A stretch of 64,000 nt of DNA from Morchella semilibera (lineage: Eukaryota; Ascomycota; Pezizomycetes; Pezizales; Morchellaceae): positions 1,196,201 to 1,260,200 of the forward strand of contig CM018608.1 in the NCBI GenBank assembly GCA_009192285.1, read 5' to 3'. The translations under genes and the position numbers were made by a program. Below are positions 49,602 to 63,193 of this stretch, one piece after another. Positions within the stretch are counted from its first letter, which is position 1, and the number at the start of each line of letters is the position of its first letter. The notes below the pieces were generated by a model. It made no database searches, was not told where the DNA came from, and saw only the letters and a program-made list of their open reading frames with translations.

Positions 49602-51464
49602 TAAACGATCGGCATCGATTGTAAACGCATGTTGTTTGAGCGGTTCCCTAGCTGCAATTAAGTGGAGTATGGTATCAGCGAGATTGAGAGTCAGAAGGAA
49701 AAATGCACTTTACGACCCATAAGTTGTTTTTCTGTGTTGTGTATAGAGTTCGATACGAACATGCACTTATGCATCACGTTTTTGGCTCCGTGTCGCATGT
49801 GCATGCACCATTCATGCACTTTTTTTTCCCCCAGATCCCAAGATAACTGCATAAGGTCAGGCAGCGCTTCATGCTAGTCAGTTAGATATGAGTCAATCCT
49901 CCCGTGTCTGTTAACTCTTTGCAGGTACCCGTTGGCATTTAAATATCGCCTATATAAGAGAATATAATAGGAAACGTAAGCGTCAATGTACTCTAAGAAA
50001 CCTGCTTTAAAATATACACCAAGAACTATCAAATTACTACTATATCGTTAAGGCCTAGGAGTACATATCGGGGAAGAAGCCCGTAAACCGAGTGACAATA
50101 TGTGACGGAAGCATTATGGCTTAGTATACCATTGGATTGACCGAATGTCTTATTGTATCATTTGTTCGAGTAAATTTGTCCTTAGTGTATTACGACAATT
50201 AGACTTATTCTCCTAGGATCGGCTTATTTAATCGATGACGCATAATATTTGCCGTAAGGTGTAAAGATATCACTTAATATATCTTTATGAAGGCTCTCTT
50301 TTTATGTGTTGTAACGCAAATTATCCACATAGGAGTGCATTGTTACATGTATCTACTTAGTTGAACAACTCGACCTCTTCGCTATCAATGGATCTACATC
50401 TGATTCTGCATCCTAAGACATACATACATGTAGACTCATGGGTATGGGGAATGCCGAATTACACTCAAACCCGACATTGCAACCAGTTAGCTACAGTACT
50501 CTTGACTGTTCGGCGTTCCCCCATGTTCAGCATCCCCATAAGTGAGCCTATTCATAAGTAGCGCGTGCTCCAACTATAGGCTGTTATTAATAGACTCTGC
50601 AATGTACTCTACTCGCAACTTCATAACGTTTCTGAGCACAACCGCTATTACATGCCATACAAAAATGTAGTCTTGGCGGTTTTTTTGGGTGTATGCAATA
50701 TTAGTCGTGTTCAAAAACGCAATGAAATTGCGAGTATATAGGGGCTTCGCCCTATTCCATAGTATTGCGAGTTGTCAAAAATAATGGGACGCACCGGGAC
50801 AGGGCTCAACGAACACCGACCCCGTAAGTTCCAATGAACCCAATGCCAAATCTGGTGGAATTCGAGTCTCTAATATTTTATTAACTATTATTATTTAATT
50901 TGTTTGTGGCTTCTTCCTGGTTGGTCCTGGTTGGGAGTTTGTTGCGTTCAATCGGTTGCGTCTCGAAGCAATTATATCATTAACCGCTTAGTCACTAATG
51001 ACTAATAACTACTTTCCTTAGTCATACAATCCAAGCGAAAGAAAGCTACCTATCACAACGCCTTTATATACAACCCACCGTATAAAATTCAATTGTCTCT
51101 AGCATTGCCGACCTCGATTCTTGTTTGCGTCCCTGCAGATAATGTATCAGCGACATGACCGAACATTTTCTGGGTGCATCTTACCGGGATGTATGCGTCG
51201 GCGACCCTTTTCATTGTATGCCCTGCAATTAGAGCGTATTGTAAGTACATGTAACCAAGTAACCAAGAGAGGTCAATCCCATTCAGGACTTACGCCACAG
51301 AAGGAAAAGATTGCCGAAAGAACAAGAACAAGACCAAGCTGCCACTGCAGAAAAACTAGCTTGCCATTTACAACGGCGAAACGAGTCTCCACTTGAGAGA
51401 AACCACTTTGGTTGTAAGAATACCGATTGACTTATTGAAATCGGCTTTAAAATTCCCTAGATCC

Positions 51465-51615
51465 TATTCCTTAAGCTGGCAATGCTAACCCCCTATAATA
51501 GTGATCCGGAATTTATATTGGAGATCAAATTATTTGATAAGAAGATCTGTGAGTAAACGCCACCAACCTTTGCTTCTTTCTGGAGGGTCAGCATTTACTG
51601 CCAGCTTAAGGGATA
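51465..51615. mobile_element. MITE copy 1 (TA-flanked inverted-repeat element)
   Basis: The left end is TATTCCTTAAGCTGGCA then ATGCTAACCCCCTATAATAG. The right end, reverse complemented, is TATCCCTTAAGCTGGCA then gtaa ATGCTGACCCTCC. About 28 bp of terminal inverted repeat, TA at both outer edges, and about 150 bp long without coding capacity. It fits a Tc1/mariner-type non-autonomous element by inference. Confidence 0.75.
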
Positions 51616-51898
51616 ACTATAGTGTAAATAGTTTCCACATTGAATTGCTCATATGTGGAAGATATTTAGTGAGATCCACTACACGATCATCGAGTACGGG
51701 AACATGATCCAACTATCACGATAGTTTGTTAGTTTGAGCCGGTAGTAATTATGAATAACCTACAGAGTAGAATCGCTCCGCTGGACCCTCCTGTTCTGGC
51801 TCGCTGTCCAAGCTAATCATCCTTCGTTGCATCGGCTTGCGTCCAAAGTATCCGATGAGCGTATGCGTGTGGGCTCCGCATTGCATAAGTAGACGGAT

Positions 51899-52028
51899 TA
51901 TCCCTTAGTCTGTTAATGCTGACCCCCTATAATCCCCTATAATAGAGGAATTAAATTTATATGGAAGTAAAGCCACACAAAATTTGCTTCTTCTTGGGGT
52001 CAGCATTTTACTGACAGACTAAGGGATA
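51899..52028. mobile_element. MITE copy 2 (TA-flanked inverted-repeat element)
   Basis: The left end is TATCCCTTAGTCTGTTA then ATGCTGACCCCCTATAAT. The right end, reverse complemented, is TATCCCTTAGTCTGTCA then gtaaa ATGCTGACCCC. It shares ATGCTgACCCCCTATAATag and the internal tttgcttctt with copy 1, while the outer CTTA(AG/GT)CTG(G/T) differs in the same way on both ends of each copy. 130 bp, non-coding. Confidence 0.75.
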
Positions 52029-53007
52029 CTGATTCGAACACCGTTGTTGTTTGTCTGTGGTGTCGAAGAGATGGCGCTTCTTTGAAAAGAAGGCTGGGTA
52101 ATGAATCTAGCGCTTGAATGGTGGGCACTATTCACCTGGTGTGTGGCGATGTGTCAAGGGGTTCGCCTGTGGCTTCACGAACTATATAGGGCTCACCCCC
52201 TACCCAAGCTCGAAGTCACACTATATCACTCGATGTTGTAGCGTGGCGTTTATTTATCCATCTATTTATACCCGTAGAGCGTGGCGTTTATTAAGGCCCA
52301 GGTTTATTAAAACACTTTAAACATTGATAAGCACGCCGAAAACCTATGAGAAATGTTTTTGTAGTAAGTGAAGACTCATTTTCAACTTTGGGGCCCTTTT
52401 TGGCTACTATCATTTGCCAGGCTTTAGGTACGTGAGGACCGACCACCAAAGGCCTAGCTTTCATAAAACATAACCACATACATGTAGTTTTTCACCTTGG
52501 CTTGATTGAATCTAGATAGATAGCTCCACACTCTCTCTGTCTGCCATACCAGCTGTAGGCTAGAACCGATATCTGATACCATCATGTCTCCAAATTCCGG
52601 CATTGCAAAGAAAATAAGAACACCGACACTAGGTCTACTTTACAACGAGAAAAAAAAAACGGGGTTGGGGGGGGGGGGGGTAAAAAAGGAAAGCCTTCAT
52701 TCATACTCATCAACTCCATTCACCTCTACCCCACAACACATAAAAAAATCACCCACAACTAAGGTTAAAGGATTCTTCCCTTATTGAAAGCACTCAGTAT
52801 GTGGGTAGATGATCAGACAGCCAACCCTTATTAATAATAGAACATGAAGAAAGAAAACAGCACAAACATCCTAATGGAAGGGAAAGGAAGCAGATCAGAA
52901 GGAGAGGAAGTGAAGAGAAGTGGAGAAGAGAAGAGAGCAGAAGAGAAGAGAAGGAAACCAAAACCACAAGTTTTAAAAAATACACACCACTACATTTTTT
53001 TTCGTCC

Positions 53008-55349
53008 TTAAAACCTGTATTTGTCCTTCTTCCTCTTCGCGTTCTCTTCGTCTCTCTTCTGCCTCTTCCTACTCTCGGCTGCAATCATGTCACTCAAGTC
53101 CTCTTGGAACCCTTGGCTTTCTCTTCTCGCTGCTTCTTGTTGCGCCTCATACTGCGCCTTGACGGCTTCACTGCTCAAGCCGTCCGAGTTTTCGAGCTCA
53201 GTGGGATCCAGCGTTACCTCAATGTCACCGGGCTTTTTGCGCTGTAAAATTTGTCAGTAAATGATTTTAGTGTGGGCGAGTGTCGAGAAACAAACCTTTC
53301 GGTCCTCTTGTCCCAACACGGGAAGGTCCGTGCGAGTCGCTTTAGAAATATCATAAGCGCGCTCTCCTCCGAAAAAGCCCTTGGCACGTATATTCTGTTC
53401 GGGAAGCACAGTGTAAAGACTCCTCTGAACCGTGTCTTCCTCTGTCTCTGTTCCATCCCTCCTCTTTCGCAGCTCAAATCCCCCATCAACAGGCTCAAAC
53501 TCACTTGGTACGGCTGAGACCATACCGGAGGGTGTATCCATTCCACTCGGTGTTGTAAGGCCCTCTGTGAACTCCTCATCACCCTCCTCCTCCTCCTCCT
53601 CCTCCTCCTCCTCCTCTGAAGAGGAGCCATCTTCCTCCGGTACCAATTCACCCCACAGTGTCTTTTCTACAGGTTCACCGGTCTGCGTAGGGGCTTGTGC
53701 CTGTAGGACACCAAACACATCTCCATAGAGCGGTCGGTTATACTCATCCGTGGGCGGTTTCCCATAACCTCCTGGGTGGAAGCCCCATTGTGCGCCTGCC
53801 GGAATTGGCGCGTTCAGACCTGGTATTTTCAAGCTAGGATAACTAGGCGGGGGTCCAAACCGCTGCATGTTGATAAGCCATGGTGGCGGAGCTCCTGGGG
53901 GTATATTAAGCGCCTCCTTCAATTCTTCACTTAGTTCGCCGGGCCGTCTATCCTTGAGGTTGGTCTCATATTCCTTCCCCTCGTAATAAATCTCCCCATA
54001 CATCGTCAATGGCGGTTTTGTCTGGAACCTAAAGAACGCATCGTGAAGCTTCTGGTAATCGATATCTAATTTCCCCATCTTTGGTTGAACACGTTCCCGA
54101 ATCTTGGATTTTAGTGTTTGAGCTTCTTCTTTTTCTTTTACCGAGTCACGCATCTCCATGATACCTGTATCCCTAATGAATTTTGGCAATTCAAAGGGGG
54201 GTTTCTCCATCCCTCGCTTGGAAGAAAGATACTCGCGTTTGAGCGACCAATGATTAGGCACGGGCACGCAATTGCGATATGATTTGAGATGGACGAGGAG
54301 ACGGGGGTCTTGAGCCGATGTATCGGTCCATTCGACTGTTTCGGGGCGCTTAACGAGTGCCTGGGAACATGTGTCAGTACTGTTTAGGTTCTGTCCCCTT
54401 CCCTTTCTTATTCTCGTTGGCTCAAAACGCAATGTGATGCAAACGCTGAATTCGCCATCAAAAACGCTGGATCTTGCTTCCGCTTGCTTTATAGACATCC
54501 GCAGCATCTCAACTCGTCAAGCAGAGATATCACCGTGCGTTACACAGACAGAGCTCTTCCTAGCCAAAGCCAGAGAGGATTTCATGACTTTGGGGGAGGC
54601 GGAGTTTAAGAGTCTGCGCATTTTCGAGAGATATGTAGAGGGTAGGAAAGGGAGGATAAGGCAACGCACCTTGAGCTCGGCAACACTGAGCTTGTCTCTG
54701 GCCTTTCGCGCCTTTTTCGAGAGCTTAGGAACGTCGGGGTTCTCTTCAGGTTCGTCAGGTATCATATCATCCTCGAGACCCATAATCTCGCCCTTGTCCT
54801 CAATCGCTTTGGCATCCTGTGGTGCAAATTAGCCTAGAGATAGATACCAGTTACGCATGGAGGGGCACAAACATCGACGGCATTAAATCTCTGGAGAATC
54901 CTTTGATACTCGGCGAAGTTCGGGTCGTTCTCGTCTAATTCCAGATCGCTGCTCTTGAAGTCAGGAGTGCTCTCCGGGACAAGATTAAGCCGCACATTCG
55001 AAGAGGCTGCAACCGATTCCTAAGGAAGTGCTTAGCCAATTAAAGCAAAGTAAAAGGTAAACGCATGGGACAAGAGTTGCAAGCAACACCTCATTGATTT
55101 ATACATACAGATTCGCTCTCGGATTCTGTGACTACACTCCCTTCCCGTTCTTGAGCCTTCCTTTGCTTCCGCTTCTCGCGCCGGAGCTGATTCTTCCCCT
55201 TTTTTAAAGCCTTACCGGTGCTGGCTGTGGTTGTAGGGGTGCTGTTGCTACTCACGGTGGGTTTTTTCTGTGCCGTTAACAACAACGGCGGTTTTCGCGT
55301 CAGATGGAGTCGCCTGGGGGGAGGAAAGTGGTTCCGTAGCGGCGACCAT
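53008..55349 (-). CDS. CUS1: U2 snRNP SF3b subunit Cus1/SF3B2 (SF3b145), one frame break near the N-terminus
   Basis: Component of SF3b in the U2 snRNP, needed for branch-site recognition. Exons on the minus strand: 55349-55109, 55019-54873, 54816-54670, 54360-53296, 53241-53008. After removal of one A, all introns are phase 0 and the product is 610 residues. Basic N-terminal RREKRKQRKAQEREG. DUF382 region (RLLVHLKSYRNCVPVPNHWS, KREYLSSKRGMEKPPFELPK). PSP/proline-rich segment (LTMYGEIYYEGKEYETNLKD, PPGAPPPWLINMQRFGPPPS, YPSLKIPGLNAPIPAGAQWG). Poly-Glu run, then the RAYDISKATR region and a basic end KRKKDKYRF. In exon 1 the frame from ATG 55349 (MVAATEPLSSP) meets A6 at 55262-55267, and five As restore the downstream frame. 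Without that change translation would stop after about 33 codons. Confidence 0.94.
55262..55267 (-). other. A6 homopolymer frame break in CUS1 exon 1
   Basis: The ATG frame reads NGTEKTHRE then stops. The downstream frame (KKPTVSSNSTP to the intron 1 donor) carries the basic N-terminal region and meets the intron at phase 0 only if one A is removed. Confidence 0.7.
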
Positions 55350-56722
<1,373 letters not shown>

Positions 56723-58159
56723 ATTTTAGTTGGGAATGGAGTGACAGGCGTCGTTTGTAAGATGATCTAATACTATATGCTGTACACATGTTTTTCTGGG
56801 GATTTTCATGTGTCCCGCCCGGCCGACGAAATTCTTACTCTGTGAAGAGGGTACCCGAGTTGGAGCGCTTTTCCAGCAGGCTTATCCTCCGTTAATGGGG
56901 CATGATTGGCGAATAAGCTTCGAAGATTTAAATTAATAGTTGTGCAGCAATAATAGTGAACGAGGCCAATGTTCCCAAGCATGAACATGAGGTCTTTCTG
57001 TCGATAGGGAGTAGATACGTTGGATAGGGGATATGGCTATTATTGAGCTATACAGATGTATCACTAATGGGCCACCGTAGATAACAAGACCAGCAAAATC
57101 TTTAAATACCTATGACAAGTATTTTAGCTTCATGATTCACAAGGTGAATTCATGGGTGGTTAATTGTAATTGTGTTATATGAGCTCTCTGAGCATGTAAA
57201 CTTACTGGCGAAGCAACGTTGCTGCGGCGCCCTCCTCGCGAGATAGAAAAACTGCTTCGGAGACAAGCCATTGAATTAAAGAACTATTCCTTGCATGAGA
57301 TTGAGAACCCGAAGACTTAATGCATGTATGAAGTATCAATCAATCAATCAACCCCGAAGACTTGTCATGTGAGGTCAAACATCGAGTGATCTTACATGAA
57401 GTATCATATACCTTGTTTCTTGCCGTGAGAATAATAATCTCCCCCCCCCCCCCACAAAACTCACTAACTGTATAGAAACAGGTTATCTAGTTTTTAAATT
57501 AGTTTATTTAAAAAGTTTTTTAGTAATGACCCACTTGATTTTCCTAATGGCTATGTAGAAGTAGTTATTCAATTCGCAAAGCTACACATTTCCTAAGCTA
57601 TGTCACAACTACATATAGTGACTTGTGATATTTAAGTTGAAGAGACTAATCTTTGCTTTTAACATTTCTAACTCAAGCTTCCGTATTTACGGGACTACAT
57701 GTAGCGATAGAGAAACCTCGATCCCCTCCATGGCCCCGATTGTACAAGAGCTTGAGGCGATTAACTGATTTATAATACACACGGATTACCTAGTTTTGTT
57801 GGATGAGTCGTGTGGGTAGCAGACTAGGTTGCGTTGCAATAAATGCTTAACAACTGTTGTAGTAGACAACAATGTGCTTAGGCCATTCTCCACTACCATA
57901 AGGGCACAGTATATTTCATTTATTAGTATATAAGACCTCTATAGTCATGTAATCAGTCAATCAACTAAGTCTCGTACTGTTCAGTCCTCTCTACAGTCAG
58001 ATTATAAAAGCGGCCAGACCAGAACCCACGAGTGATGCCCTGTGAGTGTGATGCCGCCACACACCTGCCACAACCTCGAACGCCACACCAAAACCTTCAA
58101 ATTCTCATATCACCACCCACTAAAAAAGTTTATCTGCACAGGCGCGCAAACCTACCGCA
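56723..58159. other. Intergenic
   Basis: About 1.4 kb. TCAA repeats at 57335-57350, C-run at 57441-57453, TACATGTA at 57696. No supportable gene. Confidence 0.6.
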
Positions 58160-58612
58160 ATGTCGACCGTCGCTCTCAAACCACTTCTTCGAGTACCTAC
58201 ATCAACTCGCTTCCAAGCGCTTCGCCTTCTCCCCACACAGTCCCGCAATGCTCGTCTCCTCCAGCGTCCCAAGCGTCCTCACCTCCTCGACCAGATCGTG
58301 ATCCTCTCTGATGGCTCATCATACAAGCAGCTGACCACCAGTCCCAGGGGCGTCATCCGTACCACAAAAGACGTACGCAACCATCCAATCTGGAATGCGA
58401 GTGATGCGCTGCTGGCTGGAATGGAAGAGGATGAAGCTGGAAAGTTGAAGGCTTTCAGGTTGAGATATGGGCGCGGATTCGATATCGATGAGGAAGGAAC
58501 TGAGGAGGACGAGAATTTGATGGATCTGTTTTCGTCGATCAGGGAGGAGCCCTCAAAGCCTGTGCAGGTGGCCGCGGCGCCGAAGGGAAAGGGCAAGAAA
58601 GGGAAGAAATAA
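58160..58612 (+). CDS. MRPL36: Mitochondrial large-subunit ribosomal protein bL31m
   Basis: L31-family protein of the mitochondrial ribosome (yeast Mrpl36). Single exon, 150 residues. N-terminal presequence MSTVALKPLLRVPTSTRFQA, then the conserved QIVILSDGSSYKQLTTSPRG, VIRTTKDVRNHPIWNAS and EEDEAGKLKAFRLRYG. An acidic stretch (DIDEEGTEEDENLMDL) and a Lys/Gly tail (KGKGKKGKK) follow. It is one of only a few intronless genes in this window. ATG 58160 is the first in frame. Confidence 0.93.
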   Translation: MSTVALKPLLRVPTSTRFQALRLLPTQSRNARLLQRPKRPHLLDQIVILSDGSSYKQLTTSPRGVIRTTKDVRNHPIWNASDALLAGMEEDEAGKLKAFRLRYGRGFDIDEEGTEEDENLMDLFSSIREEPSKPVQVAAAPKGKGKKGKK

Positions 58613-59423
58613 GGTTTCAGGTGAATCGATATGAGGGCCCAAGAGATGAACTGTGTATATTGGTTGGGTTGTGTATAGACTACGGGCCATCGAGGAGTTT
58701 TAAATTCTGGTGCATTCATCACTTGAATAAAAAAGAAAGAAAGAAAAAATGGCTCCAATACTGGAGCTGGATTAATTACTTGGGCTACATACTATAAACT
58801 TATTCCTATCACTGACCCGATGAGTGATGCAGTTTATAAAAATATCGAGTGATATGACGATGAATGACTGCTATTAATCAATACGGCCCCGGAAAAGTAT
58901 TGGTAGCAGACTCTTCTTCCCTTTTCTTTTTCTTTTAATTTCCTGGCCACAAAGAGAATCCGAATGCTCATATTTGCCTGAAAACAGTTTCATGTGGGAG
59001 GTGGTTGAAAAATCACCGAATGTGCACCCCCACATGTAATTACATAGAACCTTTCTTTCATAATCCTAACTTGAAATCTCCAACCTAGTACTATAGGCAG
59101 TTTATGTTAGTGTACGTTCACATACACCAATAAATACAGAACTGCAAAGTATACTATGAGCCTTACAAAAGAGCCGGCACTGAAATTCTTGAATGCAGTC
59201 ATTATGAACACGAACTCCAAACAACTCTAACTCAAACAATATATTTTTCATGGCATAATCTAACTAAGTACCAAGCTATTGTACAATGTATGTTTCCGTG
59301 GTAAGGCGATCAAAACTAGCTCACCCAACTAACATCATGCCCTGGGATGCAGCAATAAAAAGGAAGGAATAAGGGAAGGAATAAGGAAGGCAAAAAAAGG
59401 TAAATAAAAAGAAGGTATCTAGA
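58613..59423. other. Intergenic between convergent bL31m and VPS36
   Basis: About 0.8 kb of AT-rich 3' flank with an AAAG-rich tract at 58731-58748. Nothing else supportable. Confidence 0.6.
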
Positions 59424-61314
59424 TTATGCCTTGTTCTCACTATTTAGAAATGCATTACCCCAAAACCTAACACCCTCAATACCCACATCTCTGCACAACA
59501 CTCCTTTCTCTTCTGCCATTTCCAACTCTTCACTTGCAACCCCAACGCTCCACCCAAATCTCTCAGCCGCCTCACTAGCTGTGACACCTCTTCCCCACTT
59601 GCTCTCAGCATCTGCATTAATCCATTCCATTATGCGCCTGATTGTTTCTGCATCCGTGCTTCTTGCCTCCTGTACAACCAACAATCCACTTTTAAATCTT
59701 CTTAACCGCACTGGTAACCTCAATTTCTCAAATAGTTGTGCAGCCTTCTCTAGATCAGTAGGTGATATCAGATCGATCCCTCTGGCACGGTTATAAATTG
59801 CCCACAAGTCCACAAGCGTGATAACGCCGCCCTCTTTCTTCAGGATACTCCTTTTATCATCGGCCAAGAATTCAGCAACCTGGCGAGCGAGCTCTGATAG
59901 GTATAGATCTGAATCCCCGCTTCCGCCAGCACCAAGCATATCCCTAGTGACCAATCCAAGGGCCTGGGTTGAACTCGCAAGGGCAGCTTTGGCTTCCCCA
60001 TTCGCAAATGCAGGCGTAGAAGCCAGCCTCACAGCGAAGCTCTCCGCAAGTGCAACCATCTCCTTCGCACGTCCCATAAGCGCCTCTAGGTCCTCAAACG
60101 CGTCTTCGATAACGGCCTGGTTTTTCTTTCGTATATTCATACCCTGCCTCTCAAGCCCTGCAATACCGACTACCCGTTCCATTCCGCCATTTGTGCCCGT
60201 ACTTGTTGTCGTACGGCCATTGACATCGCTTCCTGTATGGCCGCTACTTGGTACTGGAACCGGTGGAGCGTTGTGAAGCAGCCATTTTCGCTGCACGAGT
60301 GCACCTTTGAGTTTCTCATGGAATGTTCTATCGCCGCCGGCGCGAAATGAGAACTTAACGAGCTCAACTGTCTCGCCCACAAGGCCGCCACGATGGGCAG
60401 ATGATATAGGGGCAGGGGATTCGACGCGGGAGATATCATTAGGGAGGTTAGGGGAGACCAGACGTTCACCACAGATCTCACAGGACGGGAGAGATGGGTG
60501 GTTTAAGAATGTACAGCGGGGGCAGGCGAACGTTGCTTCGCCTTGCGGCGTCGCTGGTGAATCTAAGGCCGTATCGGAGTATATACCTGGTTCCACACCC
60601 CCGGAGGCAGAAGAGGGGGGATATAGCGTGGATAGTGATGAGAGTGGTGTTGGAGATCGAGGTGGCTGCTGGAACGAGTTATCAAGCACCGTTGCGGGGG
60701 GGCGTATACCGCATGCTAGACAAGGCGGGATAGACCCCGATGCCGTGACTACTGGCGTGTAGTTTGATGGCGCTGGGTTCGAAAATGAGCATATAGGGCA
60801 AATCCAGATACCAGTCGGCACTGGCAGGGGGGATGTAGGCCTTATGAGGGGCGTTCCATTCCTAGGGGTGGATGAAGCAGAGGGGCCCCCTGAAGAGCCA
60901 GAAGCGCCGGCGGATTTTAGATATAGTGTGATCTTTGGAGAAGACTTGAGGAAGCCTGCCTATTGGAAAACATCAATATGTGCTGTAATAGTTACAAAGG
61001 GAGACTACAGACGTAGAACTCGACCCGGTCGACGTCTTTCAGGTCTACTGCGACCGAGTATTTACGTGGGTCATCGTTATCGACATAACAAGCACGGTGC
61101 GAGGTGAGGTACGCGCAGCCATTCTGGTAGTTTGGTATCTTGTATTTACTATTACTGTATGAGCTATCTACGTCATGACCGCCCAAGAAAGCAAAGAAAG
61201 AGAAGCACAGTTATACCCTTCGTAGAGGCCGACAGCGTTCTGTACAAAAAGTAGCGTCTCATCTGGTAGTAATAGGGGACGCGAAGCTGCAGTAAGATCT
61301 ATTTGCGAGAGCAT
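59424..61314 (-). CDS. VPS36: ESCRT-II subunit Vps36 with GLUE domain and two zinc fingers
   Basis: ESCRT-II component that binds ubiquitinated cargo and phosphoinositides at endosomes. Exons on the minus strand: 61314-61217, 61148-61013, 60959-59424. Phases are 2 and 0 and the product is 589 residues. The GLUE domain is split over three exons: DLTAASRPLLLPDETLLFVQ, VGLYEGKYKIPNYQNGCAYL, TSHRACYVDN and VDLKDVDRVEFY. It is interrupted, as in yeast Vps36, by two NZF-type fingers (WICPICSFSN ... PCLACGIRPP and FACPRCTFLNHPSLPSCEIC) in a long Ser/Pro linker. The GLUE strand resumes at RTFHEKLKGALVQRKWLL. The C-terminal winged-helix EAP45 region includes FLADDKRSILKKEGGVITLV, DLWAIYNRARGIDLISPTDL and EAAERFGWSVGVASEELEMA. 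Start ATG 61314 (MLSQIDLTAASR) gives the shortest lead to the domain. Confidence 0.96.
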
Positions 61315-62559
61315 GGAGTGTTGAGAATAGGAAACTGTAGTTGCTGAGTGCCGAATGGTGGAGAGTACTCGGGAGTAACCCCGCGTTCTAGTTAAGGTTA
61401 TCTGACATGGTATGCTGCCCATGCATATTGGTGGGCAGTTTGAGATCTAAACCACCTTACCCAATCACTACCGAGCTGTTGGATGTTCTTAATCGACCCT
61501 CACCGCTTCTTTGAGATATGCCTTAGATTATCGAGAGTACCGGCAGAATTAACTGGTTCTTGAATTCTGGTACGTACTGGCTCCGACCCCCCCCCCCAAG
61601 GGGAGGCAAACAGGAACGCATGCGTATCCGTTACAGCGTGCTGTATCTAATAGAAGAAGGGGGTGCGATAAAATAGATGTTCCCCCTCAATTATAGGTGT
61701 CCAATGACACGTTAGATTGAGTAGCCGCGAGTTAAGCAGAGCACTTCCTTATAAGAAAGGCGCTTCTAATTTCGGGATCAAAGGATACATGTATCATTTA
61801 TAAGGTTTTACGGGGTCTAAGGTACATGTATGTTGCAATTGGTGAGTCTACAATCTAGGCAGCAGAGGATGTCAGTTCTCCTCTTGGCCGTAGAGAGTAT
61901 CCAATATATAATGATGTATGCCGATATCCTCTGCAACTGTCCTCGTTAAAGCTCACTCAAAGTTTGGCCATGTTGAAATCAAAAGTAGGGAATAAAGACA
62001 TAACTAGCGTTAAATCGGGTGGGCAAACGAACTCGGGGTATACATATATCGTGAGCCTCTATCATGAGCTTGCAAATATGACAGGATCCCTGATACGTAG
62101 CCAGAGAAACAAAAAAAGATATTTGGCTGTTATTAGCACACAAAATTGCAATCCCACCTCCCCACGGCCCCTGAGAAAAGGGGTAAGGAAGATGACCACC
62201 ATGCAGATCTTCTACCTTCGATTTCGCCCGAACAACCCCAGAATTTCTTTTAACTAGGAAAGTTCATAAACTCACCCGGCCGGTTATGAAATTGTAAAAA
62301 AAAAAAAAAAGCCTTTGCTGAAAAATGCAATGTCACTGCTTGAAGTCATCATATTCGGTTTTTAAACCCTCACTAGACTCCTGGCGCAGTTAATTGTGAA
62401 ATGCCGGTTTGCCTTTATAACGCGCGCCTGTTGATCGTGGTGCCTACTTCTGCAACATAATTGTTTTTCGTTCTTTAATGTACATACTGTGATATGTATC
62501 TTTTGAATGTGGCTATTTGGTGGTTTTTGGCCTATGCCACCAGCGATTTTGTTTCAGAC
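61315..62559. other. Intergenic upstream of VPS36
   Basis: About 1.2 kb with C-run at 61591-61600, TACATGTA at 61786 and 61823, and A-run at 62296-62310. The 97-codon open frame at 61964-62257 has no family signature. Confidence 0.55.
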
Positions 62560-63193
62560 TTACTCCCCGTCAATATTATCAGCAGATATTGGCACGTTCC
62601 TCAATAGCCCTTTAATTCCCTTTTCAGTCCTTTTAACAGCACTCCCCCAATTCATTTCTGAGATTTCTTCCCTTCTTCCTTCATCAGCGCAGTCTTCATC
62701 TCTAGATATCACCTCCGTGAGTTTCAACAAGGCTGCTTGCTGGGCCTCACGCAAAGCACCAATAGACAGATCCCCATCCTGCGTCCACCCTTCCCCAATG
62801 ATGAGATCTCCGTCAGCAATCCTAAGTGTATTCCGGAGGGATCGGGCAGATGCGATAAGGTTTCTCGGAAGATCTGTGGCTAATATCTGGGAAGTATGAA
62901 GCTGCTGACCGTGCTGGGCTAGATTGAGTGAAGGATCCATCAAAAGCTCGGAGAAAGAAGAGTTCAAAGCCTTTCCTAGAAGTACACTAAGGTTATCGGA
63001 GAAGGAAATGGCATCGTATTTACTAGAAACCAGTCAGAGCCGCCGTTAATATCAATGGGTAGTTTCTAAAGAAAGCATACACTTCAAGTCTCTGCTGTTT
63101 TAAAAACCTAATGAGGGTTTCCTCATTGTCCTTCACCTTCTTTTTGAACTTGAGAGTGCTGTTGTCGGAGTTGGTCTTCTTATGCTTTTTCAT
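62560..63193 (-). CDS. Small basic-N-terminal protein, unrecognised
   Basis: I do not recognise the family. Two exons on the minus strand, 63193-63081 and 63022-62560. The intron is 58 nt at phase 2, with a good donor (GTATGC) and acceptor (TTCTAG). The product is 191 residues. The N-terminus is strongly basic (MKKHKKTNSDNSTLKFKKKV) and could be a nuclear or nucleolar signal. A helical central region follows (KDNEETLIRFLKQQRLEVKY, DAISFSDNLSVLLGKALNSS, NLIASARSLRNTLRIADGDL), and the C-terminus is acidic to neutral (SRDEDCADEGRREEISEMNW). The clean two-exon phase match and codon-level composition argue that it is a real gene. Possibly a kinetochore, nucleolar or chromatin accessory protein, but that is speculation. 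Confidence 0.6.

Larger units (their letters stand above)
49602..53007. other. Long intergenic stretch with a MITE pair
   Basis: About 3.4 kb, AT-rich and without a supportable gene. TACATGTA at 50344, 50425, 51246 and 52479. Hairpin ATAGGG-gcttcg-CCCTAT at about 50738-50755 between two TTGCGAGT copies. Two related inverted-repeat elements at 51465 and 51899. G-run at 52668-52680. Confidence 0.6.

Noticed and set aside
53432-53728. Ser-rich plus-strand open frame
   Set aside because: Antisense of the poly-Glu region of CUS1.
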